This document shows, piece by piece, positions 22,000 to 33,230 of a DNA stretch of 64,000 nt. The translations under genes were made by a program, and so were the position numbers. A model generated the notes under the pieces. It had not been told where the DNA came from. It did no database searches and saw nothing but the letters and a program-made list of their open reading frames with translations. Position 1 is the first letter of the stretch. Each line of letters starts with the position of its first letter. Source of the DNA: Anas platyrhynchos (Eukaryota > Chordata > Aves > Anseriformes > Anatidae); the NCBI RefSeq assembly GCF_047663525.1, contig NC_092587.1, positions 42,988,501-43,052,500 on the forward strand. Reading direction: 5' to 3'.

Positions 22000-24900
22000 G
22001 GACTTCACGGGGAGGAAAGAGAGCAGTGAGAGCACCAAGGAGCGCTGCAGGGAGCCACGGTGTGCCACTAACCCGCAGCTGGAGGGACAACCAAGGAAAT
22101 AAGAGCAGGAGGGGCTCCAGCAGGATCCCCAGCCAGAGCAAGGCCCCACCTTGCTGCACTGGGTTTATAGGATTCACAGCTAGGGGCTCCCCGGCACATC
22201 CTTTAGCAGGTTGCCTCGAATCTAGCAGATCTTGGAGATTTCCCTCTGCTGGATGTTTAGGGGCTTTTCAGAGTGGCAAGAGGAAATGAGACCCCAAATG
22301 ACAATGGAATAAATTCCCGAGGCAGGAGGGTATCTTTCACTTTGGCACTCAGCGAGAAGTGGGAAGGTGTCTTTCCTGCCTGCCCAACCCCTCCTCTGAC
22401 AGAAGGACAGACAGACCACAGGACCCAGAAGCAGATGGGAACGAGCCTTTCCCACCAAACCCCAGGAACTTCTCCCTCATCCCAGGACGCTCCTGTCCAG
22501 CGGGCCAGAAGGAAGCAAAGCCCTCGGATCAAGCGCCCCGCACGAAATGCTTCACCATCAGCTTCGGGGCTGCCACGAGCGAGACCACTTACGCTGACAC
22601 CAGGCCCTGCTGATTTCCGAGGAACGATTCTGCTCGGGGCCTTCCAACCCGTGACTTCTGCCTGTGCCATGGGGACATCTCCCAGTGCCCGCAGAAGCCG
22701 CTGCCCTCTCGCAGCCACCACCCTCTGCTCCTGTGCTGCCTTCAGCCAAGTGCCCTCCCTGCCTCGCTGTCACGGCCCTGCTCGTCTCCCGCTCCGTCTG
22801 CACCTCGTGTTGTCACCAGGCTGTCTGGCTTTAGAAAAGCAGATCCCTGCTCCCACTGTTGCCATCAGCCATCCATCCACGTCATTTCAATTATTAAAAA
22901 AAATACATGTGTGTGTGTGTGCGCATATAAATATATATATATATATATATGCATAAACATAAAAACCACAGCCCCGAGCCAGAAGCTCATTCTGTGTGAG
23001 AAGCTGAGCTGTTACATACCACTTCCCCAGGCCTGACAAGTCAGTAGCTCACCGCCAAGCCCTGCCCTCAGCCCCTTGACACACTCCATTAACCCAGGAG
23101 CACTCGCTGACAGCACTGCCATGCCGGGAGCAGGACCGATGCCGACACGCAGCCGGCAGACCCATCTCCCGAGCCCCCTGCCGCAGACCCAGGGGAGCAC
23201 CAAGGGAAAGATCACGAGGGAAAGCTCTGGGCTAGGCTCAGCTCCCCTTATCTCACACCTTTCAGCCGCTATTTAAAAGCCTCATGCCATCCGGACGGGG
23301 TGCCTTCCCCTCGCGCTGTTCTGGCACGGTATTTTTGGAGAGGAGGCACCTCCCCTCACATCTCTTGCAATACCCAGTGGTGGTATCAATAATGTCACCA
23401 TCAGGACAGGGAGCCATAAACACCGGGAAGCCTGTCTGGGGGCACATACACACGGTTTCTGGTCCTGTGAGGTGCAGGCCACGACATCCCTGGCGCTGCT
23501 CTGAATGCTGCCCTTTAGCGACGTGTCGCCGTGGGAGGGAAATTCCACTCTGAGGGAGGTGGGAGGGGTAGGAAGGAGTTAATCAAGCTGGGTTTTTTCT
23601 TTTCCATTAAAAAAAAAAAAAAAGGCAGCGGTTGAAAGCTGCTCAGACGGTTCAGCAAGTCAGGATAAATCTTGGGGGAAGCTGATTTAGTGAGCTGCAC
23701 ACAAGTAAACACAGGCGACACGTGCAGCGTTCAGGGCAATCTATCACCAGCGAAAACTCAACACCACGAGAAGCTGCAGCAACTCGGTCCCTTTCCTCTT
23801 CCTCTGCACTGGGTAAGGAAGCTGTAGAGCCCTTCAACGTTAGTTATTACAGGGGAAAAAAGGTCATACTCCCACTAAAGGCCTTCAGGGCTTCAGCTAC
23901 AGCTGTGATGGGACCCGGGAGACTCGCTCCCACCAGCAACCACTCCTCCTGAACTGCGAGCTCTCTTGGGTCCAACCTAAAGTTTTGCCAATCTCCTGGG
24001 CCTAGGTTGGAAACCAAATCCAAACAGGAAAACAGAAGCAAGCAGCTGTCTTGCATTTCCAGGCTAGCTTTAAAAACAACAAATAAATAGATAATTTGTT
24101 TAAGGCTGCAGATGCTGTTTGACAAAACAAAACAACAAAAAAACCCAACAACAACAACTGTTTGTCCCAGTTTTCAACCTTGAGTCACTCTCCCAAGTCC
24201 TTTAAGAAAAATCCACTGCTACTAGAAGTCTGGCTGACTAAGAACCGAGACTGTGTCATCGTTTCGAATTCAAAGTAAATGCAAAAATAGCACCCTCACA
24301 GCTTGCTCACTTGGTCTGAGATCTACATGTGGGTCAGGTCCTCAGCGTGAATTTGTTTAGCTTCAGTGACCCATTTCCAACAGATGACTGGGTGGCCGGC
24401 AGTGTGGCATTAGTTAGCCCTCTGGCAGTACTTCATGGTGTCACCTTTAAGGTTCACTTCTAATGGGTTAACGTGCACTGTGTGTATGTGGCCTCCCAGG
24501 TGAAGGAGGCTAGGTGGACTCTTTGGAGTAGAGATAAGCCAACCCTGGGGCATAATGAAACACACGTGCATAATTAGTTCTGCTTCTGATTTGCCAAGCC
24601 CAGATTTGCTTTTTCCCCCCGCTGCTAAAAAGCCCCCAAAAAAAACCCCACACCCAAACATTACAGCCTCCCTACCGCAAGAACAGCGCTTACAGCCAAC
24701 ACAACATCCCCCAAAAGCCGGTGTCCCGCTGCTTGAAAGCCCGGCTAAGTTTCCCCAGACCTTCTGCTTTAATGCAAGCTCAAGAGCTTTTCAAAACAAG
24801 TGCTCTTGACACGGAGCACCACGCTCTCCTCCGGGCTCCCTACCCAGGCGAGGCAGCGGGTGTCGTGCAGGGAGAGCGCGCCCTGGGGCTGGGTACAGCT

Positions 24901-27900
24901 GGCACGCTCAGCGGCGGCTTCACACACGTTAGGATCCGTGCTGGCACCCTGCCTTCAGGACGCTCGAAGGGCTCACCTCTCTCAATTTGCCATCCATAGG
25001 GGTGAGCAGCTGGAGGTCAGGCCTGGAAGCAGTCCAACGCCGGGAGCGCCGACGCAGCGCTTCGCTGCTTTTGCGGAGCTTTCCTCCAGCGCGGATCCAT
25101 CCTTCGGGAAGAAAGAGATGCCCAAAGTGGTGACTGAGCCCGTAAGCTGGCCGTAACGTGGGTCTGAAACGTGACAAATCTGGAGGCGACTGGTCTGCCT
25201 CAGCCTCCTCAGCCCGTGAGGCTGTGGAAGCCTGCACACAGCACTCAGACAGCAAGGGATCGCTGTTGTTATTGCTGCTCCCAAAGCCATGACCTGAATA
25301 GCTTCCATACAACTCACAGATGCCCTAAGGACAAATGCAAAGACCTTAACGTTGCCATCATCTGCAGGAAGCAGGAACCATAAAAACCAGATGTTAAGGG
25401 ATGGTGGCAACAGGAATACGCTTCAGGATTTGGAACAGCAAACTCAAGCTTGCACTCGGCACAAGGCACAACATTTAGCCTGCCTTATCTGAAAGCACGC
25501 ACGTGGCCGTTCGCTGGGGAGTTATCTGAACAGCAACCAGCCCAATCTGGCTCCTGCTCTTCTGCTCGGCTTCCCCAGCAATCCAGGCTTTTTCTTCTCA
25601 CCCCGTGGATGGAAACCCAAACCTGCTGACCTGGTGGAGCAGCAGCGCACCCCTTGTGCAACCACCTGCCTGGCAGCGGATCTGTCAGCAAGTGGCAAAA
25701 ACAAACCCAGCCTTCTGCATGCCTTTCGGAGGCAGTCCCTTCAAGGCCCCACTTTTACCCAAGCTCCATCAGTTAACATCACTTCTCCGCATCGCCCCAG
25801 CCAAGCCCAGGCTGGGCACGCACCCCCGAGCACGCTGACTCCCAGCTAGCAGAACCACAGCTCTGCCCCGTGACTACATTACCCTCTCTGTCTGGCCTCG
25901 GCACCTCCCTGTTATCAATCCTGCAGCCAGCGGGGATAATTCAGAAAAGCTTTCACAGGGACACCCAGCGGGTCCTCGCAGCAGCATCCCTGCTTCGGGC
26001 AGCAGAGCCTGAGCAGAGACCTCCTGCTTGCAGGCCCCCATCCCATCCATTGATGGAGGGGAAGGGGCAGGTGGGAGAAGCATGGGGACAAGCACATGCC
26101 CACGAGCACAGACAACCAGCACGGAGGACCACATTTCAGTGAGGAACGTGGCACAGCCCCGTGAATAGGGCTGGCGTTGATCACAGGCAGCTCCTCCAGC
26201 ACACAGCGGGCTGAGGAGACGCCGCAGATCCCGCTGTCTTTTCTGCCACGGCTATAAATAGAGCTTGGTGTGAGGCTGATACCACGTCTGGCGCGAGGGA
26301 ATATGTGGAAAAAACAAACGTGACACACGCGTGCACGTACCAAACCCAAACCGTGTTTCCCTACATGACCAGCGTTGAACAAGGATGCAATATAAAAAAA
26401 AAAAAACAACTGTAAGCTCGCTGTCCTGCACGAGGCAGCAGCACACGCTGTGACATTTCCTGTTTCCACGCAGAAGAGGTGTAGGGGAGAGCTCTGCACG
26501 CGGGTTTTGGGAACTGGCTTCGAGAGCTCTTGCGAAAGGACCGTCCTTATCAGCCCCCCTTCTTAATTCTGGTGCTGGAGAGCACACTTCAGAAGCCACG
26601 AGTCATTCCACCTTCTCATGGCTCTCACCTTTAGTTGCTGCGTTTCTTACTGCACTTTTCTGTGACGTGCTTTCTGCTTTAACGTGATCATTTTGCTGAT
26701 ACAGGCTACATGTGTTTTTTTTTACCCAGAAGAAAACCCACAGGATAGTTTGATGTGCTCCCAGTATTCTTCAAAGCAAGGAAGTCTGCGAGCACGTTTG
26801 GTTTCCACAAAACATGCTTCAAAAAAAATGAAGGTGGCAGTTTATAGGGAAAGCTTATTGCTTCTGTTAGCCTGATCAAAAAAGCTGGAAGAGAAAACCT
26901 GCTTCAGGGTCCTTTCCTCTCACCTTTGAGCCACTCTGCAAATCCAGAACAACTACTTCCAAATGAAACAGCCCTTTCCACGCAGGCCTGGCGCTGCATG
27001 AAGCTGTAATCCTGCCATTTCGGAGCAACAGCACCACTTCCCTGAGCTGTAAGGCTGCTGCGTAGCAAGTAACACAACCACCCCTACCAGCTGGCTTACA
27101 CAGGACTACCGACTTCAGGTTCAGGAGCCTGAGGCTTTTTCCCCCCTGAAACTTGGGGAAAAGAGAGTTTAAAAATATAAATTGTTAGAAACAGGAAATC
27201 GTTACGGGTTACTGCCTAGCTTCAACGCTGCTGCTCGGGCTCTCCTGCTGAGGCTGAAGGACAGGGAGCTGTTGCTGCTCACCTCTGGTCAGCCCGGTGG
27301 TGCTGTTTGGTGCCCAGGTGCCAAAATGAGGAGATGGGGAGCAGCCGGGAAAGGAGAGATGAGGAGGGGGAGCAGGGAGAGCAGGAGGCACGGGGGCTCT
27401 GGAAGAGCCCTGAGGGTAACAGGGACAGGGAAAGAGGGGCTGGGAGGGAGGCCAGGAGTCCAGCATCCACCAGTGGCAGCTCCTCTCTCCATACCTGGGT
27501 CAATGGCATGGGTTTGCATCCCCCATTCTGACCTTCCTCGGCTGAATGGACTGGTTTGGGTTGTTCCAGTGCCCTGCCTGAACACGCACATCCCAAAACA
27601 CAGCAGCTGTTGGTGGTTCCCACAATGACCGCAGCCCCATCGCATTCAGCAGGAAAGGAATTCATGGAAGAGGCTAACCCCAGGAAATGAGCAGCGTCTG
27701 CAGGGAAAACTGGCTCGGTACCATGGATTTGAGAGAAAAGTCCTAGGTGCTTAACCCATACACGTCAGGGCACACAGGTACAGCGAAGGGATGCTCCCTT
27801 TGCCTTAAAACCTCCTGGCTCTAGCCGACGTGACAGACCAGATATCAATTACTGTGCTTTCAGAAGAAGGGGCGAGGGTCACGGAGCACAAACACACCAC

Positions 27901-30900
27901 AGCACCAAGTTTTATAATGGGGAATTTCCAATACACAAAATAAAGAAATGAGTCCTGAGAGTCAAAAGTGGAAAAAAAGAAAAATACTTCAGCCATTTGA
28001 GAGGTTATTTAGGAAGGTTTAAAGTGTCAGAGCGTGCTGACCTGCAGGGGCAACAGGGGCTGCCTGGCTGTGAGGACAGCTTGGGGAGGACACCTCAGGG
28101 AGGTACAAGCCTCACAAGGGCCATTGCTGTGGGTCAGACACCATCCAAAAACCCAGTGAAGCCCAAGTGCCTGCCCAAACCTCCCTACAACCTCCACAGT
28201 CCTTCAAAAGGCGAGAAGCTAACCCTGGCAGAGCCAACATAAAGGAACATACGTTACTGATGGTGGGGAGTGAATTTACATTGGGATGACTGTCATGAAA
28301 GTGGGACAGCAGGTAGCCAAGAAAAACAAAAGGAAACCCCAGAAAACAAATGGCATTTTCAGTTGATCAAAACCTGAAAGCCTCTGGGGGAATCACTTGT
28401 CTCACTGGGGTACCAGCATGTGGGGATGAGGACACTGCAGAGAAGCTAAGCAAGCAAGCAGATGCTTTTTTTTTTTGTTTTCCTTGCACAGATTGCTGAG
28501 GAGATTCTCCGGCATTTAATACTATTTAACCTGTACGGGTGGAGGGTGGTAATTAGAAGAGATGGGTAATGCAAAAATTAAAGGGCAGAAAGTCAGCGGG
28601 ATGCAGTGTGCTGTATGCAGGGCTTTGGAAGGAGCTCGAGCATCCCCAGGACTCGCAAGTGAATAAACCAGGTCTGTATTTCCAGGAGCAACACATTAAC
28701 TGGGGCAGCTCACAAAAAACAGCACCTAGCGCTCACTGAGGGAAGCTCCAGCTCAGCACGCAGAGGCAGAAATTAGTAAATAAGAAGTAGACACAAGCAT
28801 GAGGCTGAAAAATAGGCAGGTGGGAATGCGACAGCAATGCCACCACCTGAGATGGCACGATCAGCTCCAGTCACCTTAAATAAAAACAGGTAGAGCTGAA
28901 ACAAAAGGAATGGGCCTAAGGATGGGTGATGAGAAGTCACGGGCAAGTTTTCAGATGGAGACTGGAGAAATGTGATGCTGAGTTTAGGGAGCGGGTAGGT
29001 ACAGGGGGTGCAAAAGGAACACACCGTACAACCAGGCCGCTCTTTTTGTGCTCTTTCATAAAACTAAAAGAGAGGAAGTTCAAAGGTAACCGAGATTGAA
29101 AAGTAAGTAATTTTAAAACTCATAAAAGGGAAAAACTCCAATCACACACACATTAAAATGCTGCTGGGGAAAGTGAGAGAGCTGATCTGAGGACTCTCAT
29201 TTCTCTTCTTTCTCAAACTTCTCTGCCTTGCCTCTGTAAAGCACCCACCACGCCAGGCTTCAGCAGAGGAATCCAGCAGCAAAGGGCTTCATTTTTTTCA
29301 GCATCACCTTTTTAAGCCCCCAATTCACTGATCAGACTTGGCATAAAAATCAGGGGAGCCCAGCAAAAGGCACACACTTCCCTTAGTCATGCAAAACTGA
29401 AGTGAAAAGGGTTTGTAAAGTCACTGCAAGGACTTAATCGTGGGGCTGCTGCAGTTTGTGAACTGCAGGATCACAGCGACTGTAAGCCAAGTCAGCATCT
29501 GAAGTCAAAATTTTTCTTCAGTGCTTGCAGGGGGTGGGGATAGGGGAGACAAAACCTCCCTGCTCAGACAAAGGCGGCTGAAGCCTGCCAGCTTAGCACA
29601 ACTTCGCCAGCGACTGCTCCGAGGGAGCCAACGTGAAGCTGGAGCAGCCTGCATGCAGGCTTGGGATCGGCAGGGGCTGGCCGTCTCCCTCCTACTTCAC
29701 ATGTGTTAGCGAACAAGCAGCAGCACAGAAAGTGCACGGGGAGCAGGAAGGGAGAAGGCCGAGAGAATGTGCATTATCAAAATACCTTGAGAGCAGTTCT
29801 TGGAAATGTGCAGTCTGCAAGCTTGTATCAGACATTCATTTCCTGTGAAGTGCACACAGGCCTTTTCATTTCTCCACTGAAGAGGACGAAACTAAGGGGG
29901 CAGCTTGAAAGGCTCCAAAGACAACACAGAGACCAGTATTTAGCAGTTTTACTAAAACTGAGTTGATATTGATATACTACTGAATAAGTACTGCACACAG
30001 ATTCCCAGAGGTTAAAAAAAAAATAAAAAAAAAAAGGACTTTCTACACCTCTCACTTCTAAATCTTACCTTGAAATCTTGCACTTGGTCGGGGGGGAAAT
30101 TAATTTTACTCGAGTCATTTTGACCACTCACTAGCGCAAAGCCACCAAATCCTGTTGCACCACACACCGCTGAACTTTTTTTTTTTTTTTAAAGGGTGTG
30201 AGACCAGTTTCAGCAAAACGCTCAGCTAATGAATACCTCGATGAGGCAGCAGGCTGTAGGACAAGCACAGATGATGCAAAACAGAGGGCTGAGCACTAGT
30301 GAAGGGCACTGGCAGGAAAGAAGGGGGTAAAGTTGATACCGTGACCGTCTTCAGCTTCTGCCTCTAAGTTACAAGTAATCAGGGGTGTAATTAGCCAAAC
30401 GTTTAGTTGCCTTCTTTTAAACAAATCTATGATGCCTCCTAACAGCATAGGCACTTAGTATCTTGCTCTACACAAAGACACCACCCCAGGATGGCAGCCT
30501 CAGCTCTCGCAGCACCCACACGTTCATTTAAGATACACCTCTCCCGGCTCACGAGCACAACCAGATAATGGCCTGGGAACACACAGCCTCCCCAGAGCTT
30601 TTATTGACGTGACCACAGTGTCAGCCTGACCCAAACGACGTCCTGTTTGAGCACCAGCACTAGCTATTTCTCGCCAACCAGAGGAAGGTAGGAACAGGGT
30701 AGGAGAAGCCAGGAAAGCAAAACCCGCATGTGGCAGAGCCAGGGAGAAGGAAAGAATGAAATCCCAGCAGGGACGGAAAGAAAGAGAAACCAGGGAAGGA
30801 ACCCAGCTCGAAAGGCACATTCTCGCCCTTTTTTTCCTCAGCGGTGCAACCACAGCATCGGTGACAGCAGCGAGGAATTGGCACCACACGGCTCCAGCTC

Positions 30901-32030
30901 TGCCCTTGCGCAAACCGGCCACCAACTTCAGAGACATTCCAGCTGGATTAGGGACAGAGGCACCAGCCGACGTCTGAAGCTGTCATCTGGAAACCAAACT
31001 TGGCCCTCTCCGAACAGGGGCAGGGACACAAACCCAGCCTTGCCCTGTAGCTCCTCTGCACCTGCTTTTCGGGACCCCAACAGTGTTTACCTGTGGCTGC
31101 CGGTGCAACCTGGAAGGAGAGCCTCGTGCTGCCTCTCGCCACAAGCACCACGCAGCAGCGAGCGAGCCAGGGTGTGCAGCAGACAACAAGCAGCGCAGAA
31201 ATAACAAAGGCCCAGCTCCAAGTCTGGCTGGGGAGAAGATGGGAACCAGTGTGGGAGGCTGGCATCCAAGTAATCCCACGGATTTGTGCCCAAGAGCCTT
31301 CTGCTCCGGAGGGGACAAGACCCCGTCCTTCAGCAGCCGAGCTGCAGGTCAGACCCAGCAGAATCCCTCACGAACACAGAAACAAAGCTTGGCTTCATCT
31401 GCAGCAACCGGTCACATCTCGTCCTAACTTGATTCAACCAAGACCAACATTATGTGATAATAGAGCCTCAGTCCCACAAACTTCTGTGCATGTGCATAAT
31501 TTCAAGCACATGACTATAACCCCACTGCGACTCAATGGGCTATTTGACGTCCGCAGCATCTGAACTGCAGTCCCGATTGTTTGGAGAAGGAAGGCAGAGC
31601 CTCCGGAGGGCCCAGCCATTAGAGGACGATACGCTGGGAAACTGCAGCTATTTCTGATCCCACCCCATTTAACAGAATTAAGCATGGCCAACATGTGACC
31701 GCAGTTTTCATTTACACTCTCTAAGTGCTGCAAAGAGCAAACTCTGCTGTCTGGACCACGTACTTCTAAATAGCAGCTCGCCACCCTAAACTTTCCTCTT
31801 TACCCCAAACTTTCCAAAACAATGGTCAAGCCACATCCCCATCCTTCTCATGTAGGATGGGGGGGCAGGAACTCAGGGATGTTAAATTCATCTTTCTGTT
31901 ACCTCCCGGGCTCATTCAGACCTCGTTTCCATGCTTCTACAGAGCAGGACAGCACACACACTTGCACTAAACTCCATTAAAACTAAATCGAGGAGGGAAA
32001 TAAATAAATAAACCTCAGAGCTGGCTTCTT
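22000..32030. other. Long non-coding stretch right of SOCS-like gene
   Basis: About 10 kb with no recognisable exon. If the SOCS-like first exon is in the 32 kb CpG island, this is its intron. It contains a TG/AT dinucleotide repeat, short A-runs and one TATAAATAG at 26,253-26,261 (plus strand) without a linked gene. No LINE copy was recognised. Confidence 0.4.
22908..22950 (+). repeat. (TG)n-(AT)n microsatellite
   Basis: Seven TG units, a short spacer, then about ten AT units. Confidence 0.95.
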
Positions 32031-32805
32031 CCAGCGAAGATGAACCACTCCTGCGGGGCTGCACGGAGGAGGAGAAGCGGCACCGGGACGCAGCTCCCCG
32101 CCACCCCGTGCCGAGAGCCGACAGGGGCGGCAGGCTCGAGCCGAGCCCAGCCACATGGCTCCCCGTGGGGCTGCCGCCGGCACCCCAAACCCGGAGCGGG
32201 GCAGCCCCAGCCCAGCTCAGCCCCTTTCTCCCAGCTCCTGCCCTCCCCAGGCGTACCAAAACCCAAAGAAAGCACGAAACCCCCCCAAAAACACTCACAC
32301 GCGCTCCCCGACGAGCCGGCTCGGAGGCAGCGGAGCCCGATTTGCCCTCGGCTCCTCCTGAGCTCCGCTCGGGGCTGCCGGAGGGGCCGCGGGTGCGAGC
32401 GAGCGCTCAGTGCCGGGGCGACAGCGGCGCTGCCCGGCCCGGCCCCGGCCCCTGCCCCCGCTCCCCCGCCCCGAAGCGAAACCGAGGCGGCCTCGCTCCC
32501 CGCCGCCCCGCGCATCCCTCCCCCGGCCCCCCCTCGCCTCCCCGGCCCCCGAGATGGGCGAGGGGCCGCTGTCCGCCCTCTTACCGGGGCTTCCCGGGGC
32601 TGGCCCGGGCCGGCGGCAGCCCGCCGGGCCCTCCTCGGCCGCGGGGAGCGGCGCGGAGGGGAAGGGGAGGAAACCCCCCAAGTGCTGCTTTTCCGAGGAA
32701 GGAGCCACGGGGGAGGGGAAGGGGAGGGGTTTCTCCCTCCTCCACCACCACCAGCACCACCACCGCCGCCACCCCGGCTTTCCACGGCGTGGCTTTTGCG
32801 AGGGG

Positions 32806-32873
32806 AAAAAAAAAAAAAAAAAGTACAGAAGAAGAAGAAAAAAAAAAGTTAAGTAAAAAAAAAAAAAAAAAAA
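32806..32873 (+). repeat. A-rich purine tract inside the CpG island
   Basis: Oligo(A) runs of up to about 19 bases separated by GTACAGAAG and GTTAAGT, splitting the GC-rich island in two. Confidence 0.9.
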
Positions 32874-33193
32874 GTTGGCCAGGTTGGGAGAAAGAAGGGG
32901 AAGGAAAAAGCAACGACAAAAAAGAAAATAAAACACCTCCGAGAGCCCCTCTGCTGCAGCCTTGGCTCCGCAGCATCCCTCGGGGAGCGCGCAGCGGGCG
33001 GGGGCTCCTTGCCCCCGGGGAGCTCGGGGTGGCCCTGCCCGGCCGTGCCCCGGGCTGGGCCGGCAGAGCTGGAGCCCTCCGAGGGCAGGGGGCAGCTGGG
33101 GCTGGGCAGGAATGCACGGCCCGGGGAGCCGAAGGAAAATCGTGGAAATGGTGGAAAAAACGGGGGAACGCGCAAAAGTTTTCGGAGGTGGGA

Positions 33194-33202
33194 TATAAAT
33201 AG
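33194..33202 (+). promoter_or_regulatory. TATA box at the edge of the 32-33 kb CpG island
   Basis: TATAAATAG on the plus strand directly before a GC-rich stretch (CCGGCGGCG). No plus-strand exon could be linked to it. Confidence 0.35.
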
Positions 33203-33230
33203 CCGGCGGCGTGGTGCGTGCCGTAAGCGT

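Larger units (their letters stand above)
32030..33230 (-). promoter_or_regulatory. Strong CpG island, unassigned promoter
   Basis: About 1.2 kb of very GC- and CpG-rich sequence interrupted by an A/purine-rich block (32,806-32,873). On the minus strand two good splice donors occur: CCCCG/GTAAGAG ending an exon at 32,585, and GCGT/GTGAGTG near 32,300. They suggest the first exon of a minus-strand transcript, most simply the non-coding exon 1 of the SOCS-like gene 10 kb downstream. On the plus strand a TATA box lies at the right border. The long proline/arginine-rich frames here (up to 364 codons) are what open frames look like in CpG islands and are not called as genes. Confidence 0.55.

Noticed and set aside
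21435-22289. 284-codon plus-strand frame
   Set aside because: It is antisense to the SOCS-like coding exon. Its openness follows from the GC-rich codon use of the real gene.
22273-22956. 227-codon plus-strand frame
   Set aside because: Ends in the TG/AT repeat, has no domain, and looks like random GC-rich sequence.
26253-26261. TATAAATAG at 26.25 kb as a gene promoter
   Set aside because: No exon, CpG island or ORF of note lies downstream on the plus strand.
32108-33202. 364-codon plus-strand frame in the CpG island
   Set aside because: Composition is P/R/G-rich and lysine-rich across the A-tract, with no domain. Overlapping frames on both strands are equally open, which is typical of CpG islands.
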